DNA of 54,188 bases from Methanoculleus sp. UBA303 (GTDB lineage Archaea; Halobacteriota; Methanomicrobia; Methanomicrobiales; Methanoculleaceae): the NCBI GenBank assembly GCA_002501655.1, contig DANY01000017.1, forward strand, positions 1 through 54,188. The letters run 5' to 3'. Numbering within the stretch: position 1 is the first letter of the stretch; each line of letters starts with the position of its first letter. Below the pieces are notes generated by a model. It worked only from the letters and a program-made list of their open reading frames with translations. It searched no databases and was not told the origin of the DNA. Shown here in pieces: positions 1-7,560 of this stretch. Position numbers and translations under genes: made by a program.

Positions 1-79
1 TTCTATGCTGGAGCACTACCGAACGGATCAGGCAGAGGAGCAGATCCCTCCGGGCTGTAAAAATGGAGTCAGGGTTGGT

Positions 80-289
80 TCACTTCACGGACTCGGCTGC
101 CATCCGGACATCGGTTGCCTTGACCGTCTTTCTGCCGGCATGACCCGCCAGCTTGATCGCCTCTTTTGCGATCCGTGACGCGTACTGTTCCATCAATTTT
201 GCGAGCTCTTCATTGGCATCGGAACTCACACGTTCCGCGCCCGACTTCTTCACGATTCTGCCAATAGGTGCTAGAGGTATATCTGTCAT
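80..289 (-). CDS. Archaeal histone
   Basis: A 69-residue single histone fold of the HMf type, the usual length for archaeal histones. It carries the PIGRIVKKSGAERVS start of helix 1 and the GRKTVKATDVRMA stretch of loop 2/helix 3, which are the DNA-contacting and dimer-forming parts of the family. It has no tails and should form homodimers that stack along DNA. The ATG is preceded by an AAGGGGG ribosome-binding site, and a strong box A lies about 85 bases upstream. Confidence 0.95.
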   Translation of the reverse strand: MTDIPLAPIGRIVKKSGAERVSSDANEELAKLMEQYASRIAKEAIKLAGHAGRKTVKATDVRMAAESVK

Positions 290-371
290 GTTCTCATTTC
301 CCCCTTTTCATTGAGCTCTGTGAAATGTACTCTCAAACAGAACTCGTTTTACAGAAGCACCATAGGTATTC

Positions 372-380
372 TTATATAAA
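372..380 (-). promoter_or_regulatory. Box A (TATA) promoter of the histone gene
   Basis: On the minus strand the sequence reads TTTATATAA, a near-consensus archaeal TATA box. Transcription would start about 25 bases downstream and leave a leader of roughly 60 bases containing the ribosome-binding site, in keeping with high histone expression. Confidence 0.65.
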
Positions 381-433
381 TACTTATCCGTCACCAGAGG
401 GGTCGAAGCGCGAAATTCCGAACGGGGAGGGTA

Positions 434-1312
434 TCAAAGTGAGGGAAAGACTCGAATAATATCGGTCTGGGTAACTATCCCTACGGGCTTACCATCCTCG
501 ACCACAATCAACCTCCCTATCTCCCGTTCCTTAAACCGGCCCACGAGTTCATAGAGCCGGATCGACGACGGCGCCTCCACCACATCGGTGGTCATGACCT
601 GTGCGGCAGGCGTATCCAGCGTCAGACCCTCGTCCAGGCCGCGGGCGACATCGCTCAATGTCACGATGCCCGCGAGGTCGCCATCCTCCATCACCGGCGC
701 CCCGTGAATGTGGTGTGTGTTGAAGAGGTGAACAGCATCTCGGAGGGTGGCAGAGAGCGGCAGGGTCAGGAGCGGGGTGCTCATGTAGTGCCCGATCGAC
801 TGTTTCGGCAGAGATATCATCTCGGATACACTGATCAGAAGCGCCTGCTGGTTTTCGTCCATCCCGAAGATCTCACCGCGGACGAGGAGTTTGTTCACCG
901 GCGTGGGCCCGATCGAGACCATATCCCCCACGCGGAAGAGTTTCACGCTCCCGATGATCCTGACCATCGCCTGACAGAGATCCGGGTGGCAGAGGGTGGT
1001 GAAACCGAGCTCCGCAACACGGACCCCCTTCACCTTCTCACCATCGCGGAGGATCTGCACCTCGGACTGGTGCTCAAGGTCCGCGAGGTTCAGTTCCTTG
1101 TATGCACGGGCGGTTGGGCTGTAACCGCCTTTGGGACCGGGCACGCCGTCGACAAGCCCCAGTGCTTTTAATGCCTGCATCTGGTTACGAACAGTGCCGG
1201 GGTTACGCTTCAGCACATCCGCGATCTCCTCACCTTTTATAGAGTGAGAAGACTGATGATATAGTGTAATCAGAGTTATCAGGATATCCTTCTGAATTGG
1301 AGAGAGATCCAT
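434..1312 (-). CDS. HTH transcriptional regulator with C-terminal CBS pair
   Basis: 292 residues. The first 70 or so form a winged helix (IKGEEIADVLKRNPGTVRNQMQALKALGLV), followed by a linker domain and two CBS motifs (about 170-225 and 235-290, ending GKPVGIVTQTDIIRVF). This arrangement matches the archaeal COG2524 family, in which the CBS pair is thought to bind an adenine nucleotide and tune DNA binding. The regulon is unknown. It is divergent from the GTPase gene with only about 48 bp between them, so autoregulation or control of that gene is possible but is inference. Confidence 0.85.
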   Translation of the reverse strand: MDLSPIQKDILITLITLYHQSSHSIKGEEIADVLKRNPGTVRNQMQALKALGLVDGVPGPKGGYSPTARAYKELNLADLEHQSEVQILRDGEKVKGVRVAELGFTTLCHPDLCQAMVRIIGSVKLFRVGDMVSIGPTPVNKLLVRGEIFGMDENQQALLISVSEMISLPKQSIGHYMSTPLLTLPLSATLRDAVHLFNTHHIHGAPVMEDGDLAGIVTLSDVARGLDEGLTLDTPAAQVMTTDVVEAPSSIRLYELVGRFKEREIGRLIVVEDGKPVGIVTQTDIIRVFPSL

Positions 1313-1334
1313 AATTATCAGTCATAATGCGTTG

Positions 1335-1342
1335 TTTAAATA
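1335..1342 (+). promoter_or_regulatory. Box A for the NOG1-type GTPase gene
   Basis: TTTAAATA lies 19-26 bases before the GTG at 1361. With normal archaeal spacing the transcript would begin at or next to that GTG, which favours it over the GTG at 1352 and suggests a leaderless mRNA. Confidence 0.5.
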
Positions 1343-1360
1343 CATTAGGTTGTGCGTGCA

Positions 1361-2341
1361 GTGGAGTTTGAAACCATCCCGACCGTTCCGACGGCGGACG
1401 AATTGCTCGACCGCAGTCTTCGCAGGGCGGCAGCCAAGAAGAAACTGAAGATCAACGTCGATCGGGCAAACGAGGAGTTCGTGAGAGCGGTCGCGAAAGC
1501 CGTCCACGACAAGCTGGAGAGCGTGGTCAGTTCGTTCCCGAGTTTCGAGCGCCTCTCGCCCTTCTACCAGGAGGTGACCGACATCCTCGTCTCGCTCGAC
1601 CGGCTGAAACAGTCCCTCGGCGCCGTCACCTGGGCGGCTGACAGGGTCATGACCATCGGCTCGGGGTACGCCCACGACATGCGGTCGGCGGAGGATACGG
1701 GCCGGCCCCGCCGGCAGGCCGTCGCCCGGATCGCCTCGGTCGTCCACCAGGTGGAAGACGACCTCGTCTACCTCAACGAAGCCCGGAACATACTGCGGAA
1801 ACTTCCGCACGTGAACGAGGACGACTTCACCGTGGTGGTGGCAGGATACCCCAACGTAGGGAAATCCTCATTTATCAGGCTCGTCTCAACAGCAGAACCC
1901 GAGATCGCCGCCTACCCGTTCACTACCAAGGGAATCATTGTCGGCCACCGTGATATCGGGAAACGCGAACGGATCCAGTTCATCGATACGCCCGGAGTCC
2001 TCGAGCGCCCGACGGACGAGAGAAACCCCATCGAGCGGCAGGCAGTAAGCGCCATCATCAACACCGCCGACGTCGTGCTCTTCGTACTGGATGCAAGCGA
2101 GCACTGCGGGTACACGCTCGACGACCAGGTCCGGCTTCTTGATGAGATACGCCGGCTCGTCGATGGGCCGGTGGTGACGGTCGCGAACAAGGCGGATATC
2201 CAGGGAATCGAGGGCTACCCGGCGATGTCCACGCTCACCGGCGAGGGAGTGGAGACGGTGCTCGACCTTCTGCTTACATACAGAAAGGACACCACGCAAG
2301 CGAGCCTGCGAGAGCCGCCCCAACCAGAAACCCAAGAATAG
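1361..2341 (+). CDS. NOG1/Obg-type GTP-binding protein
   Basis: 326 residues from the GTG at 1361; a GTG at 1352 would add three residues. The start EFETIPTVPTADELLDRSLRRA is typical of archaeal and eukaryotic NOG1, a GTPase linked to maturation of the large ribosomal subunit. An N-terminal helical domain (about 1-155) precedes the G domain with G1 AGYPNVGKSS near 160, G3 DTPGV near 209 and G4 NKAD near 276. It lacks the long eukaryotic C-terminal extension, as do other archaeal members. The last 68 bases overlap the 3' end of the convergent presenilin gene. Confidence 0.88.
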   Translation: MEFETIPTVPTADELLDRSLRRAAAKKKLKINVDRANEEFVRAVAKAVHDKLESVVSSFPSFERLSPFYQEVTDILVSLDRLKQSLGAVTWAADRVMTIGSGYAHDMRSAEDTGRPRRQAVARIASVVHQVEDDLVYLNEARNILRKLPHVNEDDFTVVVAGYPNVGKSSFIRLVSTAEPEIAAYPFTTKGIIVGHRDIGKRERIQFIDTPGVLERPTDERNPIERQAVSAIINTADVVLFVLDASEHCGYTLDDQVRLLDEIRRLVDGPVVTVANKADIQGIEGYPAMSTLTGEGVETVLDLLLTYRKDTTQASLREPPQPETQE

Positions 2342-3185
2342 CACCGCCGTTTAAGGGCGGGAGGCCCGCCTGGGGTTTTCCCTTGTTGACAACATAGAGG
2401 AGCGCGGCGAGGCCGGCAAGCGACCCTGCCATCGCGCCGAGCGTCGGCGCGGAGAGAACCCAGAGGACGGCGGGCGCATCCACAAAGACGTGCGACGATG
2501 CCACGAGTATGGAGGGCATGATCAGGTCCCCCATACCCATGACGAACGCGCCGCGCTCCTCCCCCTCCCCCATGTTGAGGCCCTCCCGCCGGAACGAGTA
2601 GTCCATTCTCTTCGGGACCATGACCATGATGGGGGCTTTTGTCTCGAGGACGCCCTCGGCGAGCGTGATCATGTGCTTTGTCCGATAGACCGATATGGCG
2701 TCGTAGACAGCGAGCAGCACGAGCAGCACGAGAACCGGCAGGACCGCGAGGGATATGCCGAAGATGGATGCAACGCCGGCGGACATCAGCACGCCGAGAA
2801 TATCGATGACGTACCACTCCGGGTAGAGGTAGAGGAGCGCCGTCGCCGCCCCGGCACCGATGAGCGTTCCGACGACGGCGAGATCGGTGGTCCCGAGCGC
2901 GAGGGTGGAGAGCGCCCCGAAGATGTAGAGGAACGTCATGAATATGGCAAAACCTATGAAGGCAGCGATGAAGCGCCGTCCTCCCACCCGGATCAGGAAG
3001 AGCAGGACCAGCGTGAAGGCGAGCAGCATCCCTATGAATATCAGGGGATTCGCAACCGACTCGGGATCTTCAAACGCCACAAGCCCCGCCGCCTGCATGG
3101 GGAGGACGAGTATGACGGCAATCACCTGGACAGAGAGGAGCATGATGGGCATTCCAAGAAGCGGTAGCCAGTCGCGTATCTGCAT
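2274..3185 (-). CDS. Presenilin-type intramembrane aspartyl protease (PSH)
   Basis: 303 residues with about nine hydrophobic segments. Catalytic motifs are YD (Asp162 in AVYDAISVY) and GxGD (Asp220 in GMGDLIMPS), followed by the PPL motif (GLPPLNGG) near the C terminus. These are the A22 family signatures, and the aspartate numbering equals that of the Methanoculleus marisnigri PSH crystallised as a model for gamma-secretase. It should cut transmembrane helices within the membrane; native substrates are unknown. The 3' end overlaps the GTPase gene by 68 bases on the opposite strand. The ATG sits about 30 bases from a palindromic TTAATTAA, so the mRNA may be leaderless. Confidence 0.95.
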   Translation of the reverse strand: MQIRDWLPLLGMPIMLLSVQVIAVILVLPMQAAGLVAFEDPESVANPLIFIGMLLAFTLVLLFLIRVGGRRFIAAFIGFAIFMTFLYIFGALSTLALGTTDLAVVGTLIGAGAATALLYLYPEWYVIDILGVLMSAGVASIFGISLAVLPVLVLLVLLAVYDAISVYRTKHMITLAEGVLETKAPIMVMVPKRMDYSFRREGLNMGEGEERGAFVMGMGDLIMPSILVASSHVFVDAPAVLWVLSAPTLGAMAGSLAGLAALLYVVNKGKPQAGLPPLNGGAILGFLVGAALAGSLAWCPFCM

Positions 3186-3212
3186 TATACAACTCCATTC
3201 ATTTTAGGTAGG

Positions 3213-3220
3213 TTAATTAA
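3213..3220. promoter_or_regulatory. Palindromic box A shared by two divergent genes
   Basis: TTAATTAA is its own reverse complement and lies about 31 bases from the presenilin start (3185) and about 27 bases from the start at 3243. One TATA element could therefore place leaderless transcripts in both directions. Confidence 0.45.
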
Positions 3221-3242
3221 TGCATCCTCATCACTTTAAAAT

Positions 3243-3557
3243 ATGGAGATTCGCGAACTCATCGGCGACATTATTCTCACCATCGTGATGGTGGTCTCCA
3301 CCGTCGTGCTGGTGATGCGGTTCTGGCAGGACCTGACCATAGCGGTTGCTGCGACGCTCATGATGCTCTCTCTCGGGGGGCTGCTCATCTCTCTTAGCAT
3401 GAAGATTGTGAGCCTCGAACAGAGTGTCGCACAGCGGGAGCGCACCATGCGCGTGAACATGGAGGAGATGGGAAAGACGATGAGCGCCAGGTACGATACT
3501 ACCGTGAGCCACATCGAGGAGATCGTCGACGGGCTCTCCCGGCGAATGTATCGGTGA
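3243..3557 (+). CDS. Small membrane protein with C-terminal coiled coil
   Basis: 104 residues, not recognised as a named family. Two hydrophobic helices (about 7-27 and 30-50) are followed by a charged, probably coiled-coil tail (SLEQSVAQRERTMRVNMEEMGKTMSARYDTTVSHIEEIV). The shape suggests a membrane anchor with a cytoplasmic oligomerisation arm. It lies between divergent presenilin and downstream fen. A role near the protease is only a guess from position. Confidence 0.7.
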   Translation: MEIRELIGDIILTIVMVVSTVVLVMRFWQDLTIAVAATLMMLSLGGLLISLSMKIVSLEQSVAQRERTMRVNMEEMGKTMSARYDTTVSHIEEIVDGLSRRMYR

Positions 3558-3606
3558 ACCGGATCGCCATCTTAATGGCCTCTGCCCCTCTCATGAGTAA
3601 GTAAGC

Positions 3607-4608
3607 ATGGGCGTTGCTATCCGGGATATTCTGGCAGACTGTAAAGAGACGTCGACGTGGGACGACCTCTCCGGCATCGCAGCGGTGGACGCTCATAACG
3701 CGCTCTACCAGTTTCTCTCGATCATCCGGCAGCCGGACGGCACCCCGCTGATGGACGGTGCGGGCCGGATCACATCGCACCTCTCCGGGATCCTCTTCCG
3801 GACGGCAAACTTCCTGGAGAAGGGGATCAAGCCGGTCTTCGTCTTTGACGGGAAGCCGCCGGAGTTCAAGCAGGAGACGATCCGGGAGCGGCGGCTCGTC
3901 CGCACCAGGGCCGATGAGGCCTGGAAGGCGGCGCTCCGGGAGGGGGATATCGAGGAGGCGTATAAACAGGCGAGCGCATCCGCCCGGGTCGACAGCCACA
4001 CCCTCACGTCGTCCCACGAACTCCTCGACCTGCTCGGCATACCCTGGGTCCAGGCGCCGAGCGAAGGCGAAGCCCAGGCGGCCCACATGGCACGGAGCGG
4101 TAGCGTCACCTACGCGGTCTCGCAGGACTACGACTCGCTCCTCTTCGGTTCCCCGGTGCTGGTGCGGAACCTCACGGTCAGCGGGCGGCGGAAAGCGCGG
4201 GGCCGGACGATCACAGTGAACCCTGAGAGGATCGTCCTCTCCTCCCTCCTCGACTGCCTGGGTGTCACCCGGGAGCAGCTCGTCGAGATCGGCATCCTCG
4301 TGGGCACGGACTTCAACCCGGGGATCCGGGGTGTCGGCGGCAAGACGGCCTTGAAGGTCGTGCGAAACGGCGAGTTCGAGTCTTTGATCGCCGAGAAGCA
4401 GCCCGACTTCGACCCCGGGCCTATCCGGGAGTTCTTCCAGAACCCGCCGGTCACCGACGACTACACCCTCGAGTGGAGGACGCCGGACGTCGACGGGGTT
4501 GTGGAGATGCTCTGCGGGCGCTATGACTTCTCTGAAGAGCGGGTTGGAAGCGCTCTTGCCAAAGTCTCGACGAAGGCGACGCAGAAGACACTTGACGCCT
4601 GGTTCTGA
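3607..4608 (+). CDS. fen: Flap endonuclease 1
   Basis: 333 residues, the normal length of archaeal FEN1. It removes 5' flaps during Okazaki-fragment maturation and long-patch repair. Active-site acidic residues are visible in [39 protein letters not shown] and [16 protein letters not shown], the last leading into the helix-hairpin-helix-like H3TH element. The C terminus QKTLDAWF is a PCNA-interacting (PIP) box. The start MGVAIRDIL is conserved, since the N-terminal glycine contributes to the active site. Confidence 0.96.
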   Translation: MGVAIRDILADCKETSTWDDLSGIAAVDAHNALYQFLSIIRQPDGTPLMDGAGRITSHLSGILFRTANFLEKGIKPVFVFDGKPPEFKQETIRERRLVRTRADEAWKAALREGDIEEAYKQASASARVDSHTLTSSHELLDLLGIPWVQAPSEGEAQAAHMARSGSVTYAVSQDYDSLLFGSPVLVRNLTVSGRRKARGRTITVNPERIVLSSLLDCLGVTREQLVEIGILVGTDFNPGIRGVGGKTALKVVRNGEFESLIAEKQPDFDPGPIREFFQNPPVTDDYTLEWRTPDVDGVVEMLCGRYDFSEERVGSALAKVSTKATQKTLDAWF

Positions 4609-5025
4609 CGCACCATCCGGCAGGCGTTTCCTGCAGGACACCAGGAGACAGGGGCTTGATCCAGGAACAGACCCCGGTACCGGGAGGGTACGGTAGTTTG
4701 TCAACGTCACAACAGATATAAAGTATCAGGGCGCAGTATGCCATTGGAATACCAGTACCTGGATCCAGATGTGAGATGGGGGATACAGGGACCCAGCAGC
4801 AGCGTCAGAGAGGCTTCCTGGCGACCACCCGGACACTCCTGACTCCACCCCACCACCGTTCTCCCGGCGCCGTAAATCCATCATGTTGCATAGCGCCGTA
4901 ATTATCGCACCCATCTCTCAGTGATGGCTTTGCCGAATCCGGTGCGTTCATGATCGGACCACCGCAGGGATCGCTTTATGAACACCTGAGACTCCAGCAG
5001 GATACCATACCCATAGGTGATTGAC
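4609..5025. other. 417-bp intergenic region with two box A elements and possible RNA structure
   Basis: No convincing gene. Box A-like GATATAAAG occurs at 4715-4723 and CTTTATG at 4974-4980; the latter suits the DUF2193 gene. Between them lie inverted segments GAGATGGG (4773-4780) and CCCATCTC (4910-4917), which could close a domain of about 145 nt, and a direct repeat GCGCCGTAA at 4867-4875 and 4893-4901. A small RNA or long 5' leader is possible but not shown. Confidence 0.4.
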
Positions 5026-6525
5026 ATGAGAGAACTCTATGAGAAGATGATAAACGAGGCCATGGCCGCCCAGCGGGCGGATGTGGATACGGTAAAGGCG
5101 AAACGCGGTCAGAAATTCGTCATCGAGGACACAAAACCCTACGTCGATGTGGCCCGGAAGATGACGGCGATCGGCGACCAGAGCCAGGCGGTCATCGACC
5201 TCCACAAGAACTCGGTGATCTCGCACTACGAGATCCTCAAAGGCCTCACCAGGACCGTCCGCCCCGAAGACGACCCGTTCGTCGAGCACTACCAGACCCC
5301 GGTCGTGCTCGAGATCCTGAAAAGCCAGGACGAGGCGTTCGCAAAAAGCGTCGATGCCTTCACTCAGGCGATCGCGGATGCAGAGGCCCTGATAGGCCTT
5401 GAGGCGGTGCGGCACTACGGCGGGTTCTACGGCCCCACCTGCGTCGTCGACTTTGCGCTGATGCCGGGAAGCACGAGCAACGTGGTGAACCGCGTGCTGA
5501 CGAAGACCGATATACCGGTCGAGCACAAGCGGGCTATCCTGGCCGCCAAATCGTGGGGTATGAACACCTCCTATGGTTTCGGCGACGCCTTCGCCCATGC
5601 CCTCGAGGCAGGGGCCACCCCCACCGAGGCGACGGCCAAAGAGATCGAGATCATGCAGAAGATCTACCGCGAACCGGTCGAAGCCCAGGCGGAACTGATG
5701 GATGACGCCGGAATGACTTCCTTTGATCAGCGGAAGTACATGAGCGAGTACCGGCGGCGGATGGAGGCGACCGTCAGGGCTGCGATCGATGACGGCGTTC
5801 ACTACGGCAACATCCTGACCGTTCCCGCCTACAGCGTCGGTGACATCTCGCACCACATCGCGCAGTCGACCTTCAATATGTGCAAGGACGACGTCGTCAT
5901 GGCGGTTATCGAGGCGGTCACCGGGGTGATGGAGTCCACGCTCCGGAACTCGCTTGACTCCTACAAGAGTTACTGGGACGTTCTCTCGCTCGCAACCGGT
6001 TCATCGGCGGCCGCGACCGAGTATATCCTCGAACTTGACGCGTTCAACGCTCCCATGATCGTCGACCTGCTCACGAAGAGGTTCCACAACTATGTCCAGG
6101 TCTACCCGGCCAGGGGAGCGGCGGCAGAACTCCACAACTGCGACTTCATGGACATGATCTACCGCGGGTGGAAGATCCTCGACAAGGCACAGCGGAACCG
6201 GAACGGGTCCGATGAGGCGCTGGTCCCCATGGTCGGCAAGTATCCCGTCGACCTCTCGCCCATCCACAACAACGAGGTGCTGATGAACCCGCAGTGGTAC
6301 GTCTACGCGGCCTGCGCCATATCGGTCCGGTTCTCCGCCCTGATGCGGCTTGCCGACTACCCGTGCCTCCTGACCAGCGAACCCGTGACCGCGACGATGA
6401 TGACCAACATCATTGCCCTCGAGAAGGAGACGGCGGCCGCTCCGGTGCGGGCCTGCAAGAACTGCGCCGCGGCGTGCCTGGTCGATCTGCGGCACCAGTA
6501 CTGCCAGTGGAAAGAGGCGGTCTGA
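5026..6525 (+). CDS. DUF2193 family protein of methanogens
   Basis: 499 residues from the ATG at 5026, six bases after an AGGTGA ribosome-binding site; a GTG at 5017 would add three residues. I match it to DUF2193, a family of about 500 residues known mainly from methanogens, with no assigned function. It appears soluble and largely helical. The C terminus carries a cysteine cluster, ACKNCAAACLVDLRHQYC, spaced C-x2-C-x3-C-x8-C, suggesting bound metal or an iron-sulfur cluster. The next gene starts 13 bases later and encodes another Cys-rich methanogen protein, so the two probably form one transcript. Confidence 0.75.
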   Translation: MRELYEKMINEAMAAQRADVDTVKAKRGQKFVIEDTKPYVDVARKMTAIGDQSQAVIDLHKNSVISHYEILKGLTRTVRPEDDPFVEHYQTPVVLEILKSQDEAFAKSVDAFTQAIADAEALIGLEAVRHYGGFYGPTCVVDFALMPGSTSNVVNRVLTKTDIPVEHKRAILAAKSWGMNTSYGFGDAFAHALEAGATPTEATAKEIEIMQKIYREPVEAQAELMDDAGMTSFDQRKYMSEYRRRMEATVRAAIDDGVHYGNILTVPAYSVGDISHHIAQSTFNMCKDDVVMAVIEAVTGVMESTLRNSLDSYKSYWDVLSLATGSSAAATEYILELDAFNAPMIVDLLTKRFHNYVQVYPARGAAAELHNCDFMDMIYRGWKILDKAQRNRNGSDEALVPMVGKYPVDLSPIHNNEVLMNPQWYVYAACAISVRFSALMRLADYPCLLTSEPVTATMMTNIIALEKETAAAPVRACKNCAAACLVDLRHQYCQWKEAV

Positions 6526-6538
6526 AGGGGGAGTTGCC

Positions 6539-6748
6539 GTGAAGTGCTACTACTGCGCCCTTCAGGGGGGAGAGAGCGAGGCGGTGGCGATCTGCATCGT
6601 CTGCGGGATGGGGCTCTGCATGGAGCACGCTATCCGGAAGGATGTCGATGTCTGGGAGGGGGGCTACCCGTTCCCCAGCAAGCGTGTGAAGGCTCCGCTG
6701 CCGAGAATTCTCTGTCCCGAGTGCTATGCTGCCCTGTATGGGAAGTGA
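6539..6748 (+). CDS. DUF2180 family Cys-rich small protein
   Basis: 69 residues starting at a GTG immediately after the DUF2193 gene, preceded by AGGGGGAG. It contains CYYC at the N terminus, CIVCGMGLCMEHAI in the middle and CPEC near the C terminus, so seven cysteines and a histidine that could bind two zinc ions in a B-box-like fold. This pattern fits DUF2180, a methanogen family of unknown role. An upstream in-frame extension into the DUF2193 coding region exists but lacks support. The tight coupling suggests the two proteins act together. Confidence 0.75.
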   Translation: MKCYYCALQGGESEAVAICIVCGMGLCMEHAIRKDVDVWEGGYPFPSKRVKAPLPRILCPECYAALYGK

Positions 6749-6816
6749 GGCACACTCCCATACAATTTTAGCAGAAGCCCTACTCTAAAAAGAGGATATG
6801 ATTATCTGGTGAAATC

Positions 6817-7560
6817 ATGACTGTATCTCTTGGTAAGCGGTCCATTGCCGAGGCCGTCGGCACCTTCATCCTGGTCTTCTTCGGAGCCGGTGCTGCGGCC
6901 GTCACGCTGATGCTCGCCTCAGGAACCACCCCGTCGACTCCCTTCAACATAGGGATCGGGGCGCTTGGGGGCCTCGGTGACTGGCTCGCCATAGGGCTCG
7001 CCTTCGGCATCGCCATCGCCGGGTCCATCTACGCACTCGGGAGAGTATCGGGATGTCACATCAATCCGGCGGTGACGATAGCCCTCTTTGCGACCGGCCG
7101 ATTTCCGGGCCGGGATGTGGGCCCGTACATCGTCGCCCAGCTCGTCGGTGCTGCGGCCGCAAGCCTGCTCTTTGCCTGGGCCGTCGGCCCGGACGCCGTC
7201 GCCATCGGGGGCCTCGGGGCAACGGCACCCTTCCTCGGCATCGGCTACCTGCAGGCGATCGTCATCGAGGCCGTCGGGACGTTCCTTCTCATGCTCGTCA
7301 TCATGGGCGCCGCCGTCGACGAGCGGGCAACTCCAGGATTCGCCGGCCTCGCGGTGGGTCTCGCGGTCGCCGGTATCATCACGGCGACCGGGAACCTGAC
7401 CGGCGCGTCGTTGAACCCCGCCCGTACGTTCGGGCCGTACCTCGGGGACTGGCTGCTTGCGGGGCAGAACCTCTGGGCGCTCTTCCCCATCTACATCATC
7501 GGCCCTATCATCGGTGCGGTGCTCGCAGCGTTCCTCTACGACTACCTCTCCGGCGACTAG
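6817..7560 (+). CDS. aqpM: Aquaporin (MIP family, AqpM-like)
   Basis: 247 residues with six transmembrane helices and the two half-helix signature loops, HINPAVTIALF and SLNPARTFGPYL. It should form a tetrameric water (and possibly glycerol or gas) channel in the cytoplasmic membrane. The length and the NPA/NPAR pair match AqpM of methanogens. A GGTGA ribosome-binding site precedes the ATG. Its TAG stop lies inside a CTAG that also supplies the stop of the convergent downstream gene. Confidence 0.93.
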   Translation: MTVSLGKRSIAEAVGTFILVFFGAGAAAVTLMLASGTTPSTPFNIGIGALGGLGDWLAIGLAFGIAIAGSIYALGRVSGCHINPAVTIALFATGRFPGRDVGPYIVAQLVGAAAASLLFAWAVGPDAVAIGGLGATAPFLGIGYLQAIVIEAVGTFLLMLVIMGAAVDERATPGFAGLAVGLAVAGIITATGNLTGASLNPARTFGPYLGDWLLAGQNLWALFPIYIIGPIIGAVLAAFLYDYLSGD

